NCBI GenBank assembly: GCA_900552875.1
Contig: USCS01000025.1
Location: 1-12,861 of the forward strand
Direction of reading: 5' to 3'
Source of the DNA: an uncultured Collinsella sp.
Lineage (GTDB): Bacteria > Actinomycetota > Coriobacteriia > Coriobacteriales > Coriobacteriaceae
Length of the DNA: 12,861 nt
Shown: piece by piece, positions 1 through 7,930 of the stretch
Layout: each line of letters opens with the position of its first letter
Position numbering within the stretch: the first letter of the stretch is position 1
Position numbers and translations under genes: made by a program
Notes under the pieces: generated by a model
What the model was told of the DNA's origin: nothing
The model's input: only the letters and a program-made list of their open reading frames with translations
Databases searched by the model: none

Positions 1-206
1 TCATCACCAAGAGCTTTGAGGACCTGACCGCGCTCCACGAGGCAAGCCCCGTGCCCATCGTAGTGGGCGGCGGCGTCAAGACGGCAGATTTGCCGCAGCT
101 CAAGGCCACCGGCGTCGACGGCTTCTTTGTGGTGAGCGCCGTCTGCAGCGCTGACGACCCCTACGCCGCCGCCAAGGAGCTCGTCGATACCTGGCAGCAG
201 GCATAG
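1..206 (+). CDS. thiE: Thiamine-phosphate-synthase-like protein, C-terminal end (5' truncated by window)
   Basis: Only the last 67 codons are present; the reading frame begins at base 3 and stops with TAG at 204-206. The translated end runs VPIVVGGGVKTADL, then GVDGFFVVSAV and CSADDPYAAAKEL. This matches the last strands of the ThiE TIM barrel: a glycine-rich phosphate-binding loop, then the 'GVDGxxVVSAI..ADDP..AA' tail. ThiE joins HMP pyrophosphate and thiazole phosphate to make thiamine monophosphate in the cytoplasm. The active-site half of the protein lies outside the window, so a related (beta/alpha)8 phosphate-binding enzyme cannot be excluded. It converges on the patatin gene, with a hairpin between them. 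Confidence 0.65.
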   Translation, partial: ITKSFEDLTALHEASPVPIVVGGGVKTADLPQLKATGVDGFFVVSAVCSADDPYAAAKELVDTWQQA

Positions 207-249
207 GCACAAGCCGAGCAGTCGATTCGCAGCCTCATATCTTCAATAG

Positions 250-297
250 CGGAAAGCGCATCCCAGTTTGGACCTCCATTCCGGGATGCGCTTTCCG
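250..297. terminator. Perfect 15-bp inverted repeat between convergent genes
   Basis: The arms CGGAAAGCGCATCCC (250-264) and GGGATGCGCTTTCCG (283-297) are exact reverse complements around an 18-base loop. The repeat sits between the stop codons of the convergent thiE-like and patatin genes, which is where a bidirectional terminator is expected. No strong T tract follows on either side, so it may instead be an mRNA-end stabilising hairpin. Confidence 0.6.
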
Positions 298-307
298 TAT
301 GCAACCC

Positions 308-1177
308 CTACCCCGCTAGGTAGGCCTCCAACGCCGGCAAAGTCGCCTCCGCATCGCGGCAACCGACCTGGTAGATGCGCTCGAGCTCATCCGGTTCGCG
401 GCACAGCGACGGCACCTTCACCGATTCGCTCGGCCGCACCACAAAGACCTCGCCGGCAGACTCGCGACGTGCCAGGTCATCGAGCGTGGCATTGTAGACC
501 TCATGCCGATGCTCAAGCGCTGCGACAAACTCTGGGTAGTGACGGAACACGCGCCGCAGCATGGGCATCACGCTGTTGGGCTGCTTCACAAAGCCCGCCG
601 GCTGCGTGAGCACCACGATATTGCGGTCATACCCCTGCGCAAACAGCCATGCGCTGGGAATAGAATCAGCCACGCCACCATCCAGATACTTATGCCCGTC
701 AATAGCAACGGGACGCGTCGCCACGGGAATAGCAGACGACGCCCGGATCCACTCGATATCCCGCTCGTCGCCATAAGGCAGGTCATGGTAGACGGCCTTG
801 CCCGTCTCGATATCGGTACACACGCACGTAAACCGCATGGAGCAGGCACGATATGTCTCCAAATCGATGGGATCGCGCTCGATGGGCACCTCGTGATAGG
901 CAAAATCGGCATTGAACATATCGCCGGTCCGCAGCCAGCTTGCTACACCCGCATAGCGCTTGTCGGCACAATAGGCCTTGTTATAGCGAATGGCGCGGCC
1001 GATCTGGCGCGATTTAAAATTGTAGCCAAACGCCGCGCCCGCCGAGACACCCACCATATGGTCGCAGGTCAAACCGTGCTCCATCCAAACGTCGAGCACG
1101 CCCGCCGTATACATACCGCGGTAGCCGCCTCCCTCGAGCGCGAGCCCCACCGTGCGCGTCGTATCCGGCTGTGCCAT
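308..1177 (-). CDS. Patatin-like phospholipase / lipid acyl hydrolase (RssA type)
   Basis: 289 aa. This is a serine acyl hydrolase of the patatin family, acting on phospholipids or other acyl esters with a Ser-Asp dyad. Visible motifs are the oxyanion loop GGGYRG (residues 16-21), the nucleophile elbow GVSAG (Ser45) and the DGG motif (Asp166). All catalytic parts are therefore intact. There is no signal peptide or clear membrane helix, so it is probably cytoplasmic. The frame is open to 1261, but I chose the ATG at 1177 because GGAG lies 8 bases upstream and the family homology begins only about 8 residues in; the upstream ATG at 1261 lacks a ribosome site. It is divergent from the GGDEF/EAL gene and convergent with the thiE-like gene, so it is likely monocistronic. 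The true substrate cannot be read from the sequence. Confidence 0.85.
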   Translation of the reverse strand: MAQPDTTRTVGLALEGGGYRGMYTAGVLDVWMEHGLTCDHMVGVSAGAAFGYNFKSRQIGRAIRYNKAYCADKRYAGVASWLRTGDMFNADFAYHEVPIERDPIDLETYRACSMRFTCVCTDIETGKAVYHDLPYGDERDIEWIRASSAIPVATRPVAIDGHKYLDGGVADSIPSAWLFAQGYDRNIVVLTQPAGFVKQPNSVMPMLRRVFRHYPEFVAALEHRHEVYNATLDDLARRESAGEVFVVRPSESVKVPSLCREPDELERIYQVGCRDAEATLPALEAYLAG

Positions 1178-1499
1178 GCGACCATCTCCGTTCCTGCGTT
1201 TAAAACCGGAACAAGTATACCCGTCAACATATACCACCCCAGTCGCATTTTTATCGGACATCGCATCGTCGCGCTACCGTTTGTCGAATAATAGCCGCCC
1301 ACAGCATGTGCACCCATATATAATTCTGCACTGTTGTTTATACTACTCAGCAGTAATCAACAGCGAACATTAGCCGGTAAATTAACCCAACAACGCAGCG
1401 AGGCGGGGCCTGGATACACGCAAAGCGCCGAACAACAACGCGTGTGCACAACGAGCTCGCCCGACGCAATTCGCCCGACCTCAGAAAGCCGCTTACGAC
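1178..1499. other. Divergent intergenic region
   Basis: About 320 bases separate the patatin start from the GGDEF/EAL start. Apart from the patatin promoter it holds two possible plus-strand -10 boxes, TATAAT (1319-1324) and TATACT (1339-1344), neither with a convincing -35. If either is used, the GGDEF/EAL transcript has a leader of about 150 bases. I found no riboswitch fold or tRNA in that leader. Confidence 0.4.
1199..1227 (-). promoter_or_regulatory. Candidate sigma-70-type promoter of the patatin gene
   Basis: Reading the minus strand, TTGACG (1222-1227) is followed by a 17-base spacer and TTTAAA (1199-1204). It lies about 20 bases upstream of the chosen patatin start at 1177, giving a short leader that contains the GGAG ribosome site. 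The -35 match is 5 of 6 and the -10 match 4 of 6. It falls inside the longer open frame to 1261, which is another argument against that longer start. Confidence 0.45.
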
Positions 1500-4217
1500 A
1501 TGGATACTGTCAGCAATTACACCGAAACGCTCGAAAAGACCGTTCGCGACCTTCTCGAGCGCCAGGATGATCTGATTAGGACTGCCTTTACCGACCAGCT
1601 TACCGGGCTTGGCAACCGTGGTGGCTTTGCCCGTTCCCTCGAGGAGCTCTGGGAGCAGGACACCCCCGTTACCATGGCGTACATCGATATCGACAATCTC
1701 AAGCACTGCAACGACGTCTTCGGCCATGACGAGGGCAACCGCTATATTTTGCAGGTAAGCCTCTATCTTAAGCTGTATATGAAAGTGGACGAGGCGGCGT
1801 TTCGCATAGGCGGCGACGAGTTTGCCATCCTGTCTACGATTGCGACCGAGGACGACCTCGCCGAACGTCTGGAACACTGCCGAACGGTCCTGCTCAAAAA
1901 CAACGATTCCGAGATGCCTCACTCGTTTAGCTATGGAGTGTCGTATGCCGACCCCGCCCTGGGCGAAGCCCCCAATCGCATGACGCTCGATGCCGACCAT
2001 CGCATGTACGACTACAAGCTACGTCATGCCATGCACCTTGATCGACGCAATATCACGCAAGTCCACGCCGACGACTTCGAAATAAGCGATCGCATTTTCG
2101 ACGCCTTTTCGATGCTCAACGAGGGCCGCTATTTCTTTATCGAGAACTTGGACAAACATCGCACCCTTTGGTCACAAGGCGCCTTGCGCGATCTTGGCCT
2201 TCCCTCGGAGCACATAGACAACTGTCGCGATTACTGGAAAACGCGCGTCCATCCCGATGACCTTGAGGCTTTTACCGACGACATCGACCAAGTCTATAAC
2301 GGCACTAAACACCGTCGAGTTATGCAGTACCGCGTGCGCAATGCCGCCGGCGACTACGTCCTCTGCCGTGCTCGAGGGTTTCGCATCGACGGCGACGAAA
2401 ATGTCCCCTCGCTCTATGTCGGCGAGCTCGTCAACCACTCACTTGCAGAAACCGTCGATGCCGCCACAGGCCTCGGCACCCAGCGCATGTTGGTCAATGC
2501 CATCGACGCCTGTCGTTGCGACCGTTGCGAGACGGGCCTTATAGCGGTGCGCGTTCGTGGCACGACAAAGCTCAACGAGCTCTACGGAGCCGAGGCTGTC
2601 GACAACATGCTCGCCGAATACGCAGGCCGCATGCTGTCGATCACCCGCGGCAGGAGCAGGGTCTACCGTTCACGTAGCGTCCAGTTCGTCGTGCTCAGCA
2701 ACGACCTGGACCACGAGGCATTCGAGCAACTGACCCACCACCTTAAAGAGGCTGTTTTCGCTCCTGTGCAAATCGCAGGCGACACCATTGCTCCCGTCTG
2801 TCTTGTCGTCCCGACCTTTTACGAACGCCTGGACTCCCAAGCATCGACTGTTTTGGGCGAACTCGATCGTCGCCTTCGCACGGCCGGCGGACTTGTTCCC
2901 AACGACAGTCTGCCCATACCCGAGATGGAACGCAAAGGCGCCGTCGCCGAGCACCTCGATATGCTCACAGGCCTCTACCGCCCCAGCGAGTTTATGCGCC
3001 GTGCCAATGCCTTCATCAAGGCAAGGCGCGACGGCGCTTGGTGTATCGCCACCGTCGACATGGGCCACATGCGCCTATTTAACGAATGGTATGGACAGAC
3101 CGAAGGCGACCGTATGCTTGCCGATGTGGGCACGGTGCTCAAGGATATCGAGAACGCCGACATGGGTGTCGCGGGATACTGGGGACAAGACGACTTTTGT
3201 CTGCTCATACCCTTTGAGCACGATTTCGTTCACCGAGTCTATGCGCGCGTGCGCGAGGCTGTAGCCAAGCACGACGACGGCGTAGGCTTTTGGCCGTCCA
3301 TGGGCGTATGCCCCATCGACGCTAGCGAGGAAATCACCATCGATGCCCAGGCCAAGGCCATGTTTACCAATCGACGCGCCAAAAACGACTTCAAGGAGCG
3401 CATTGCTATTTTCCGCCCCGCGGAGTACGAGCGCGAAGTCGCGTTCCACCGCACGCTGACCGAGTTCCAATACGCGCTCTCAAACGGCCGTATCACGTAC
3501 TACCTGCAGCCCCAGGTCGATATGGAAACCGGTGAGATTATTGGCGCCGAAGCACTCACCCGCTGGATTGACAAGGACGGCTCTCTCATTTCGCCCGCAA
3601 CGTTTATCCCCGCACTCGAGGAAAGCGGCTTTGTGGTGACGCTCGACAAGTACATTTGGCAGGGTGTCGCCTCGTGGCTGCGCGAGCGCATCGATCGAGG
3701 GCTTCGTGTGGTTCCGGTTTCGCTTAATGTGTCGCGCGTGGATATCCTTGCCTGCGACGTTGCCGAGCATATGGGGGCGCTCGCCGCCCAATACAACCTA
3801 CCGCCCGAGCTCATGCGTATCGAGATCACTGAGACGGCTTATACGGGAGAGTCCGAGGCCGTGGACAAACTGACGGCCGACCTGCACACCCGCGGCTTCT
3901 CGACCTATATGGACGATTTTGGCACCGGTCAGTCCACGCTCGCGATGCTCAAGAACGTCAACGTCGACGTCATCAAGCTCGACCGCGCCTTTGTACCCAC
4001 CGATCGCGATCAAGGCCGCAGCACGCAAATCATTTCATCGATGCTCGAAATGGCGCAGTCGCTCCATCTGCCCGTCGAGGTCGAAGGCGTCGAGACAAAT
4101 GAGCAGGCGAACATGCTACGACAAATGGGCGCCCGCTACGCTCAGGGCTTCCTCTACTACCGCCCCATGCCGGCGAAGGATTTTGAGGCATTGCTCGATG
4201 GTGGCAATAACAACTGA
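1500..4217 (+). CDS. Bifunctional-type c-di-GMP protein: GGDEF-PAS-GGDEF*-GGDEF*-EAL
   Basis: 905 aa, no transmembrane helix, probably cytosolic. Domains in order: short N-terminal helix; diguanylate cyclase GGDEF (about 30-185) with intact RIGGDEF (GGDEF at 104-108) and substrate-side DIDNLKHCND; PAS-like domain (about 197-315, with 'RVHPDDLEAF'); a second GGDEF-fold domain (about 318-465) whose signature has become RSVQF; a third (about 483-640) reading GQDDF (562-566); then an EAL phosphodiesterase domain (about 645-900). The EAL domain keeps EALTRW (684-689), the NVS and EITE metal-ligand motifs, DDFGTG (805-810), Lys826/Asp828 and the general-base region EGVET (862-866), so it should hydrolyse c-di-GMP. 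The first GGDEF lacks the RxxD inhibitory site (KVDE at that position). The likely role is sensing through PAS and setting c-di-GMP level. The start is the first ATG; its ribosome site is weak, so the start is less sure than the domains. Confidence 0.92.
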   Translation: MDTVSNYTETLEKTVRDLLERQDDLIRTAFTDQLTGLGNRGGFARSLEELWEQDTPVTMAYIDIDNLKHCNDVFGHDEGNRYILQVSLYLKLYMKVDEAAFRIGGDEFAILSTIATEDDLAERLEHCRTVLLKNNDSEMPHSFSYGVSYADPALGEAPNRMTLDADHRMYDYKLRHAMHLDRRNITQVHADDFEISDRIFDAFSMLNEGRYFFIENLDKHRTLWSQGALRDLGLPSEHIDNCRDYWKTRVHPDDLEAFTDDIDQVYNGTKHRRVMQYRVRNAAGDYVLCRARGFRIDGDENVPSLYVGELVNHSLAETVDAATGLGTQRMLVNAIDACRCDRCETGLIAVRVRGTTKLNELYGAEAVDNMLAEYAGRMLSITRGRSRVYRSRSVQFVVLSNDLDHEAFEQLTHHLKEAVFAPVQIAGDTIAPVCLVVPTFYERLDSQASTVLGELDRRLRTAGGLVPNDSLPIPEMERKGAVAEHLDMLTGLYRPSEFMRRANAFIKARRDGAWCIATVDMGHMRLFNEWYGQTEGDRMLADVGTVLKDIENADMGVAGYWGQDDFCLLIPFEHDFVHRVYARVREAVAKHDDGVGFWPSMGVCPIDASEEITIDAQAKAMFTNRRAKNDFKERIAIFRPAEYEREVAFHRTLTEFQYALSNGRITYYLQPQVDMETGEIIGAEALTRWIDKDGSLISPATFIPALEESGFVVTLDKYIWQGVASWLRERIDRGLRVVPVSLNVSRVDILACDVAEHMGALAAQYNLPPELMRIEITETAYTGESEAVDKLTADLHTRGFSTYMDDFGTGQSTLAMLKNVNVDVIKLDRAFVPTDRDQGRSTQIISSMLEMAQSLHLPVEVEGVETNEQANMLRQMGARYAQGFLYYRPMPAKDFEALLDGGNNN

Positions 4218-4275
4218 TACGCTCGCGCGCAAAACGCCACCGCCGAAGGGGGAATTTGCCTCCATTAGCTGACTT

Positions 4276-4306
4276 ATATCCCCAATTCAAACCGAATTGG
4301 GGATAT
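4276..4306. terminator. 13-bp inverted repeat between the two GGDEF genes
   Basis: The arms ATATCCCCAATTC (4276-4288) and GAATTGGGGATAT (4294-4306) are perfectly complementary around a 5-base loop. The repeat lies 60 bases after the stop of the GGDEF/EAL gene and 23 bases before the ribosome site of the next gene. No T run follows, so termination is uncertain; it could instead attenuate the second gene or act as a protein-binding site. Confidence 0.4.
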
Positions 4307-4328
4307 GATACAAACCATTGTTCCGCCC

Positions 4329-4335
4329 AAGGAGG
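4329..4335 (+). promoter_or_regulatory. Strong Shine-Dalgarno deciding the start of the second GGDEF gene
   Basis: AAGGAGG lies 9 bases before the ATG at 4345. The longer frame from 4318 starts upstream of this site and would waste it, so the start at 4345 is preferred. Confidence 0.75.
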
Positions 4336-4344
4336 TTATCCATC

Positions 4345-5874
4345 ATGAACGAGTCATATCGCCTGGGTGAGCAATTGATTATTGCCTATCTCCAACGACT
4401 TGCGAATGGCATCTCGACCGCCGAACTCGATGTTGCCGCGCTGCCTGCTGAGCTACGCGCCGTTGGTGAGCAACTGCAAAAGACGCATGCCATCCTGCAA
4501 CAAGAGCGCCGGCTGCTTGAGCGCAACGCCTATATCGATCCGCTCACCAACTTGGGCAACCGCAGCGGACTCGACCGTCACGTCGAGCAACTCTGGCGCA
4601 AAGGCGACCCCTTCACCTGCGCCTATATTGACATCGACCATCTCAAGCATTGCAATGATAGGTTTGGCCACGCCGAAGGCAATCGCTATATTCTGAGCAT
4701 CTGCCGCACGCTCTCCGAAACCATGGAGCACGATGAGATGCTGTTCCGCATCGGTGGAGACGAATTTGTGCTTATCTCGCTCTCCGCAAACGAGACTGAA
4801 CTCGAGCAGCGCTTGGAGCAGGTACGTGCCGGGCTGATCGAGGCGAGCTCAGGTGGCAAGGCGCCCATGATCGCCAGCTTTAGCTTTGGCTGCTCGCGCG
4901 TCGATCCACTTGCCGGCGACACGCGTCGCCAGATGACGATGGATGCCGATCGCAAGATGTATCGCTATAAGCTTATGCATCGCGTGCAGCAGCCGAAAGA
5001 CGATGACGCGCCGCAACGCCCGATCGTCGACCAGCTTCCCTGCAACGACCGGGTGTTCCAAGCGATCTCCATGAGCTCCGAGACGCGCTATCCGTTTATC
5101 CTCAATCTCGATACTGGAGAATCGCAATGGTCGGTCAACGCCGTGCGCGATTTTGACCTGCCCTCCCAGCACCCTTTTAACTCGGTCGATATGTGGCTTG
5201 CCCGCGTTCATCCCGAGGACCGCGACAACGTACGCGCCGAGCTCGGCATGGTGATAAACGGCACGTGGCATTTCCACTACATGCAGTATCGCGTAATGGA
5301 TGCCACCGGAAAATATGCGCTTTGCGACTGCACGGGCTACCGCTTGGACGGCACCGATACCGAGCCCAGCATGTATGTGGGCATTATCATCAACCGAAGC
5401 CTAGCGGATACGACCGACTCGGTAACGGGCCTGGGCGATGTCCACGCGCTGGTCAACGCTATTGGAGAGATGCGCCGCGTGCCGCACGAGGCAGGCTTTA
5501 TTGCCATTAAGGTCGACGATATCGCCGAGGTCAATGCCCGCTTTGGATTCGATGCAGGCGACCGCGTGCTCGCCGAAAGCGCCGCCTGTCTCATGGATTG
5601 TTCGCGCGGCAAGGGCCGCCTGTTCCGCTCGACGGGGCCGACATTCGTGGCACTCTTCGATGAGCTCGGCCCCGAGGCAATCGATGAGATCGCAAGCGAC
5701 ATCGAACGGTTCCTGGGTTCTCCCGTGCTCATCGGCTCGCTTGAATATCAGCCGCCCATTCGCGTGGCGACGCTTCATCTGGACGGCGTCGACCGTCAGC
5801 CCGTTTCCATTTTGAACGAGCTCAAAGCGCTACTTGAAGAAGCACCGCAGGTACCGGGCACCAAGCTGGACTAG
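4345..5874 (+). CDS. Diguanylate cyclase-type protein: GGDEF-PAS-GGDEF*
   Basis: 509 aa, soluble. It is a paralogue of the front half of the upstream 905-aa protein. An N-terminal helical region (1-60) leads into a GGDEF domain with DIDHLKHCND (95-104) and intact RIGGDEF (GGDEF at 137-141), expected to make c-di-GMP from two GTP. A PAS-like domain (about 236-352, with 'RVHPEDRDNV') and a degenerate GGDEF-fold domain (about 356-500; signature replaced by GPTF) follow. There is no EAL domain. The inhibitory RxxD is missing (EHDE at that position), so product inhibition may be weak. The gene follows the GGDEF/EAL gene by 127 bases that contain a hairpin. The pair probably arose by tandem duplication, with loss or gain of the EAL end, and may act as a synthesis/hydrolysis pair reading the same PAS signal. 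Confidence 0.9.
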   Translation: MNESYRLGEQLIIAYLQRLANGISTAELDVAALPAELRAVGEQLQKTHAILQQERRLLERNAYIDPLTNLGNRSGLDRHVEQLWRKGDPFTCAYIDIDHLKHCNDRFGHAEGNRYILSICRTLSETMEHDEMLFRIGGDEFVLISLSANETELEQRLEQVRAGLIEASSGGKAPMIASFSFGCSRVDPLAGDTRRQMTMDADRKMYRYKLMHRVQQPKDDDAPQRPIVDQLPCNDRVFQAISMSSETRYPFILNLDTGESQWSVNAVRDFDLPSQHPFNSVDMWLARVHPEDRDNVRAELGMVINGTWHFHYMQYRVMDATGKYALCDCTGYRLDGTDTEPSMYVGIIINRSLADTTDSVTGLGDVHALVNAIGEMRRVPHEAGFIAIKVDDIAEVNARFGFDAGDRVLAESAACLMDCSRGKGRLFRSTGPTFVALFDELGPEAIDEIASDIERFLGSPVLIGSLEYQPPIRVATLHLDGVDRQPVSILNELKALLEEAPQVPGTKLD

Positions 5875-6272
5875 CGACGTGGGGCGCATGATAGTTAATT
5901 TCCGATCTCAGGCGAACACATTGGGCAAATAGGTCGTACCCGCAGTTAGCCGAACGCCCCCCGCAGTCTCTCCAGAGCCCGGGGACACCGTTATCCCAGT
6001 TGAAAGAATGGCGGAGATGCGGTTCGATGAGTCCGGTGGCCATACTCCGCCCACGCCCGACATCTTTTCCCAGGCAAAGTCGAACGGTCGGTCCGTCTAT
6101 TCCGTTTCCCCTAGGCCAGGACAGCGGGGGTTCCGGAGCCGCCCATTACATTCATTCGGGAGGCGCTAAATTCATATGGGACGAGAAAGAGTTGGTCACC
6201 CGATTATTATGCCCGCCTTAAAAAGCAACCAAATATACGTCCCAATATCATTCCGGCACAACCAGGAATCCA
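5875..6272. other. Gene-poor junction between chromosomal genes and RiPP island
   Basis: No convincing gene in about 400 bases. Short frames on both strands lack ribosome sites and family motifs. A 7-bp inverted repeat, GGCGGAG (6010-6016) with CTCCGCC (6045-6051), is the clearest structure. The segment up to about 6,180 has the high GC of the left genes; beyond it the GC falls sharply to that of the RiPP operon. This makes it the likely left boundary of inserted DNA. Part of the GC-rich section may be a decayed gene. Confidence 0.4.
6250..6269 (-). terminator. Weak hairpin just after the RiPP operon
   Basis: On the minus strand ATTCC(T)GGT can pair with GCCGGAAT with one bulged base and a 3-base loop, immediately past the stop of the ABC ATPase gene. 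There is no following T tract, so this is a tentative end-of-operon signal. Confidence 0.25.
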
Positions 6273-7460
6273 TTATTTGGCTAATTCAATAGCCCCCTCA
6301 CCGCTCATTACCAAAATATGATCGGCGACATCGAGCAATCTAGAATCATGCGAAACGATCAAAAAGGCCTGACCTCGCTTATTTTGTTTAATGTACTCTA
6401 TCAGGCAGCCACATGCCGATCCGTCAAGATCATTGGTCGGCTCATCGAGAATTACAAAATCCGCTTTTCGGCATAACGCCATAGCCAAGCGCAACCTTTG
6501 CAGCTCTCCTCCAGATAGATTAGAACATTTTTCCCATCTTATTTTATCAATTGGTTCGAAACCGCATTCCTTGAGAAACGACGCCATTAACTCATAGCTG
6601 ATGCCGTATTCATGCAAATAGTCTTCAACTGTGTCACCGGGGACGAAAGCCGTTTGCTGCATAGCAGAGAAACACTCCGACCGAACTCGGTCAAGATTGA
6701 TAGCGGTCAACTTTGTGCAATCGTACTCGATATTGTCATTTGCGTGCTCGTAAAAACCCAGGAGCAGCTTTAATAGTGTGCTTTTTCCAACACCATTAGG
6801 GCCTGTAATTACATACGTTCTGCCCACGTCAAATTGAAGATTCACCCCGCAAGTTATATCAACCAGCTCTTCGTCGCGAATTAAACTGAAGTCTAAATCT
6901 AGGACCTGTATGCGGCCCACATTATTAACCGCAAGGCAATTTCGGTAATCCCGTTTTCGCGCCTTTATTTCATTCAGCCTAGCTATTGATGCCCTCGTTT
7001 CCTGCAAAGACTGAAAGACGCCGATATAGTATTTGCCACAGCTCATCAATAGGGAATAATAAGAATTTATCATGGTAAATTCCCCAATTGTCATAGCTCC
7101 TGTGGCTATTCTTGCTCCCGAAACCAGCAACAAAACAGCTTGAAATCCTGCCGCCGCCATACGATCGCTAGAACTTACTATACTTTGTACTTTCGCGAGT
7201 GCAAGAACTGAAGGATAGTACGCAGCATCAAACTGTTTTTCTACATGTTCGAAGCTGCTCTCATAACCGGCTAGCAGCTTAATCTCGAACGTCCGTGCGA
7301 TACGTGATGCTATGGAGCTGAACAGGAACCCATCTTCCTCTTTCTTTTGAAATGAAGCGGCAAGCAGTGAAGGTTGAAGCATAAGCACCATAATACAATA
7401 CGCCCCAAGAAGCGTTATGCCGACGGTGCATATCGATAAATCGAGAGAAGCGATTAGCAA
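6273..7460 (-). CDS. ABC exporter, C-terminal part: rest of membrane domain plus ATPase (downstream half of a frameshifted gene)
   Basis: The open frame gives 395 aa from an apparent TTG at 7458-7460, but this is probably not a true start. It continues the exporter membrane domain begun in the preceding frame. Residues 1-170 hold membrane helices (about 10-30 and 103-125) and coupling helices. Residues 180-395 are the nucleotide-binding domain: Walker A GPNGVGKST (220-228), Q-loop region QQTAFVPGD (268-276), signature LSGGELQ (315-321), Walker B FVILDEP with catalytic Glu340, and H-loop His371. The ATPase is therefore complete. In RiPP operons such half-transporters dimerise and export the modified peptide. 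It lacks the N-terminal C39 peptidase seen in bacteriocin ABC transporters. If the frame is restored, the whole protein is about 552 aa. Confidence 0.85.
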   Translation of the reverse strand: MLIASLDLSICTVGITLLGAYCIMVLMLQPSLLAASFQKKEEDGFLFSSIASRIARTFEIKLLAGYESSFEHVEKQFDAAYYPSVLALAKVQSIVSSSDRMAAAGFQAVLLLVSGARIATGAMTIGEFTMINSYYSLLMSCGKYYIGVFQSLQETRASIARLNEIKARKRDYRNCLAVNNVGRIQVLDLDFSLIRDEELVDITCGVNLQFDVGRTYVITGPNGVGKSTLLKLLLGFYEHANDNIEYDCTKLTAINLDRVRSECFSAMQQTAFVPGDTVEDYLHEYGISYELMASFLKECGFEPIDKIRWEKCSNLSGGELQRLRLAMALCRKADFVILDEPTNDLDGSACGCLIEYIKQNKRGQAFLIVSHDSRLLDVADHILVMSGEGAIELAK

Positions 7461-7930
7461 AAAACCGCAATCATTGTAATCGCATTCATGAACAATGGAA
7501 TCATGTTTATGACAACAAACGATGTTATTGAAGAGGTGTCCGAGTTTATTTTCTGAGCAGAGTACAACGGGGAAGTCGACTCTATGTCCGTAAGTGGCAA
7601 ATGTTGAAAGTCTGACACGATTTCTTTTAAAAAACTGAAATACGAGAGGTTCAGGACTGACGTCTGGAGCGTCTTTGCAAAGTAAGAGAAGACCGCCGAA
7701 ATAATCCCCAATAATGCTATAGCAAAGGCTAAAATATAAATCGAATGCATGTCCTGACCGTAAACGAGCATATCAACAAACTGTCCGTTCAAATACGGTG
7801 ACAGCGATGTCAGAGCATAGCTCACCAGAACCATGACCATCAGCATCTTTGCACCGTGGCATGACATCGTTGTTTTGACCACATGCCAGAACAACGCGCA
7901 CTCGTCTCTCCGCCATTTGAAATGCATCAT
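7454..7930 (-). CDS. ABC exporter, N-terminal membrane part (upstream half of a frameshifted gene)
   Basis: The frame encodes about 158 aa and stops at TAA (7454-7456) right after the T6 run. It contains predicted membrane helices near KMLMVMVLVSYALTSL, SIYILAFAIALLGIISAVF and the C-terminal VVINMIPLFMNAITMIAVF. This is the usual first half of an ABC exporter membrane domain. The start is the ATG that overlaps the methyltransferase stop (TAATG), typical of translational coupling; a GTG at 7942 in frame has no properly spaced ribosome site. Adding one T to the run at 7459-7464 joins it in frame to the ATPase half. Alone it would have no energy domain. Confidence 0.8.
   Translation of the reverse strand: MMHFKWRRDECALFWHVVKTTMSCHGAKMLMVMVLVSYALTSLSPYLNGQFVDMLVYGQDMHSIYILAFAIALLGIISAVFSYFAKTLQTSVLNLSYFSFLKEIVSDFQHLPLTDIESTSPLYSAQKINSDTSSITSFVVINMIPLFMNAITMIAVFC
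7459..7464 (-). other. Homopolymer (T6 on coding strand) at the transporter frameshift
   Basis: On the coding strand the sequence reads GCGGTTTTTTGCTAATCG. As written, translation gives AVFC and stop; with seven T it gives AVFLLIASL and runs on into the second half. The two halves lie in adjacent frames and overlap only here. Possible causes are a sequencing indel, a real loss-of-function or phase-variable mutation, or slippage. A canonical X-XXY-YYZ heptamer is not present, although a Phe-tRNA on TTT could re-pair one base back. Confidence 0.75.

Noticed and set aside
503..1291. 262-aa plus-strand open frame opposite the patatin gene
   Set aside because: It is antisense to a gene with all patatin motifs, has no ribosome site or family motif, and arises from codon bias of the true gene.
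1340..1499. Possible c-di-GMP (GEMM) riboswitch in the leader of the GGDEF/EAL gene
   Set aside because: Only the 8 bases CGCAAAGC resemble the GEMM core; the flanking GGCAAACC and GGCCTAA elements and the tetraloop receptor are not found.
6000..6221. 73-aa plus-strand frame in the junction region
   Set aside because: No ribosome site, no motif, low-complexity Pro/Arg/Ser composition, and it crosses the GC step.
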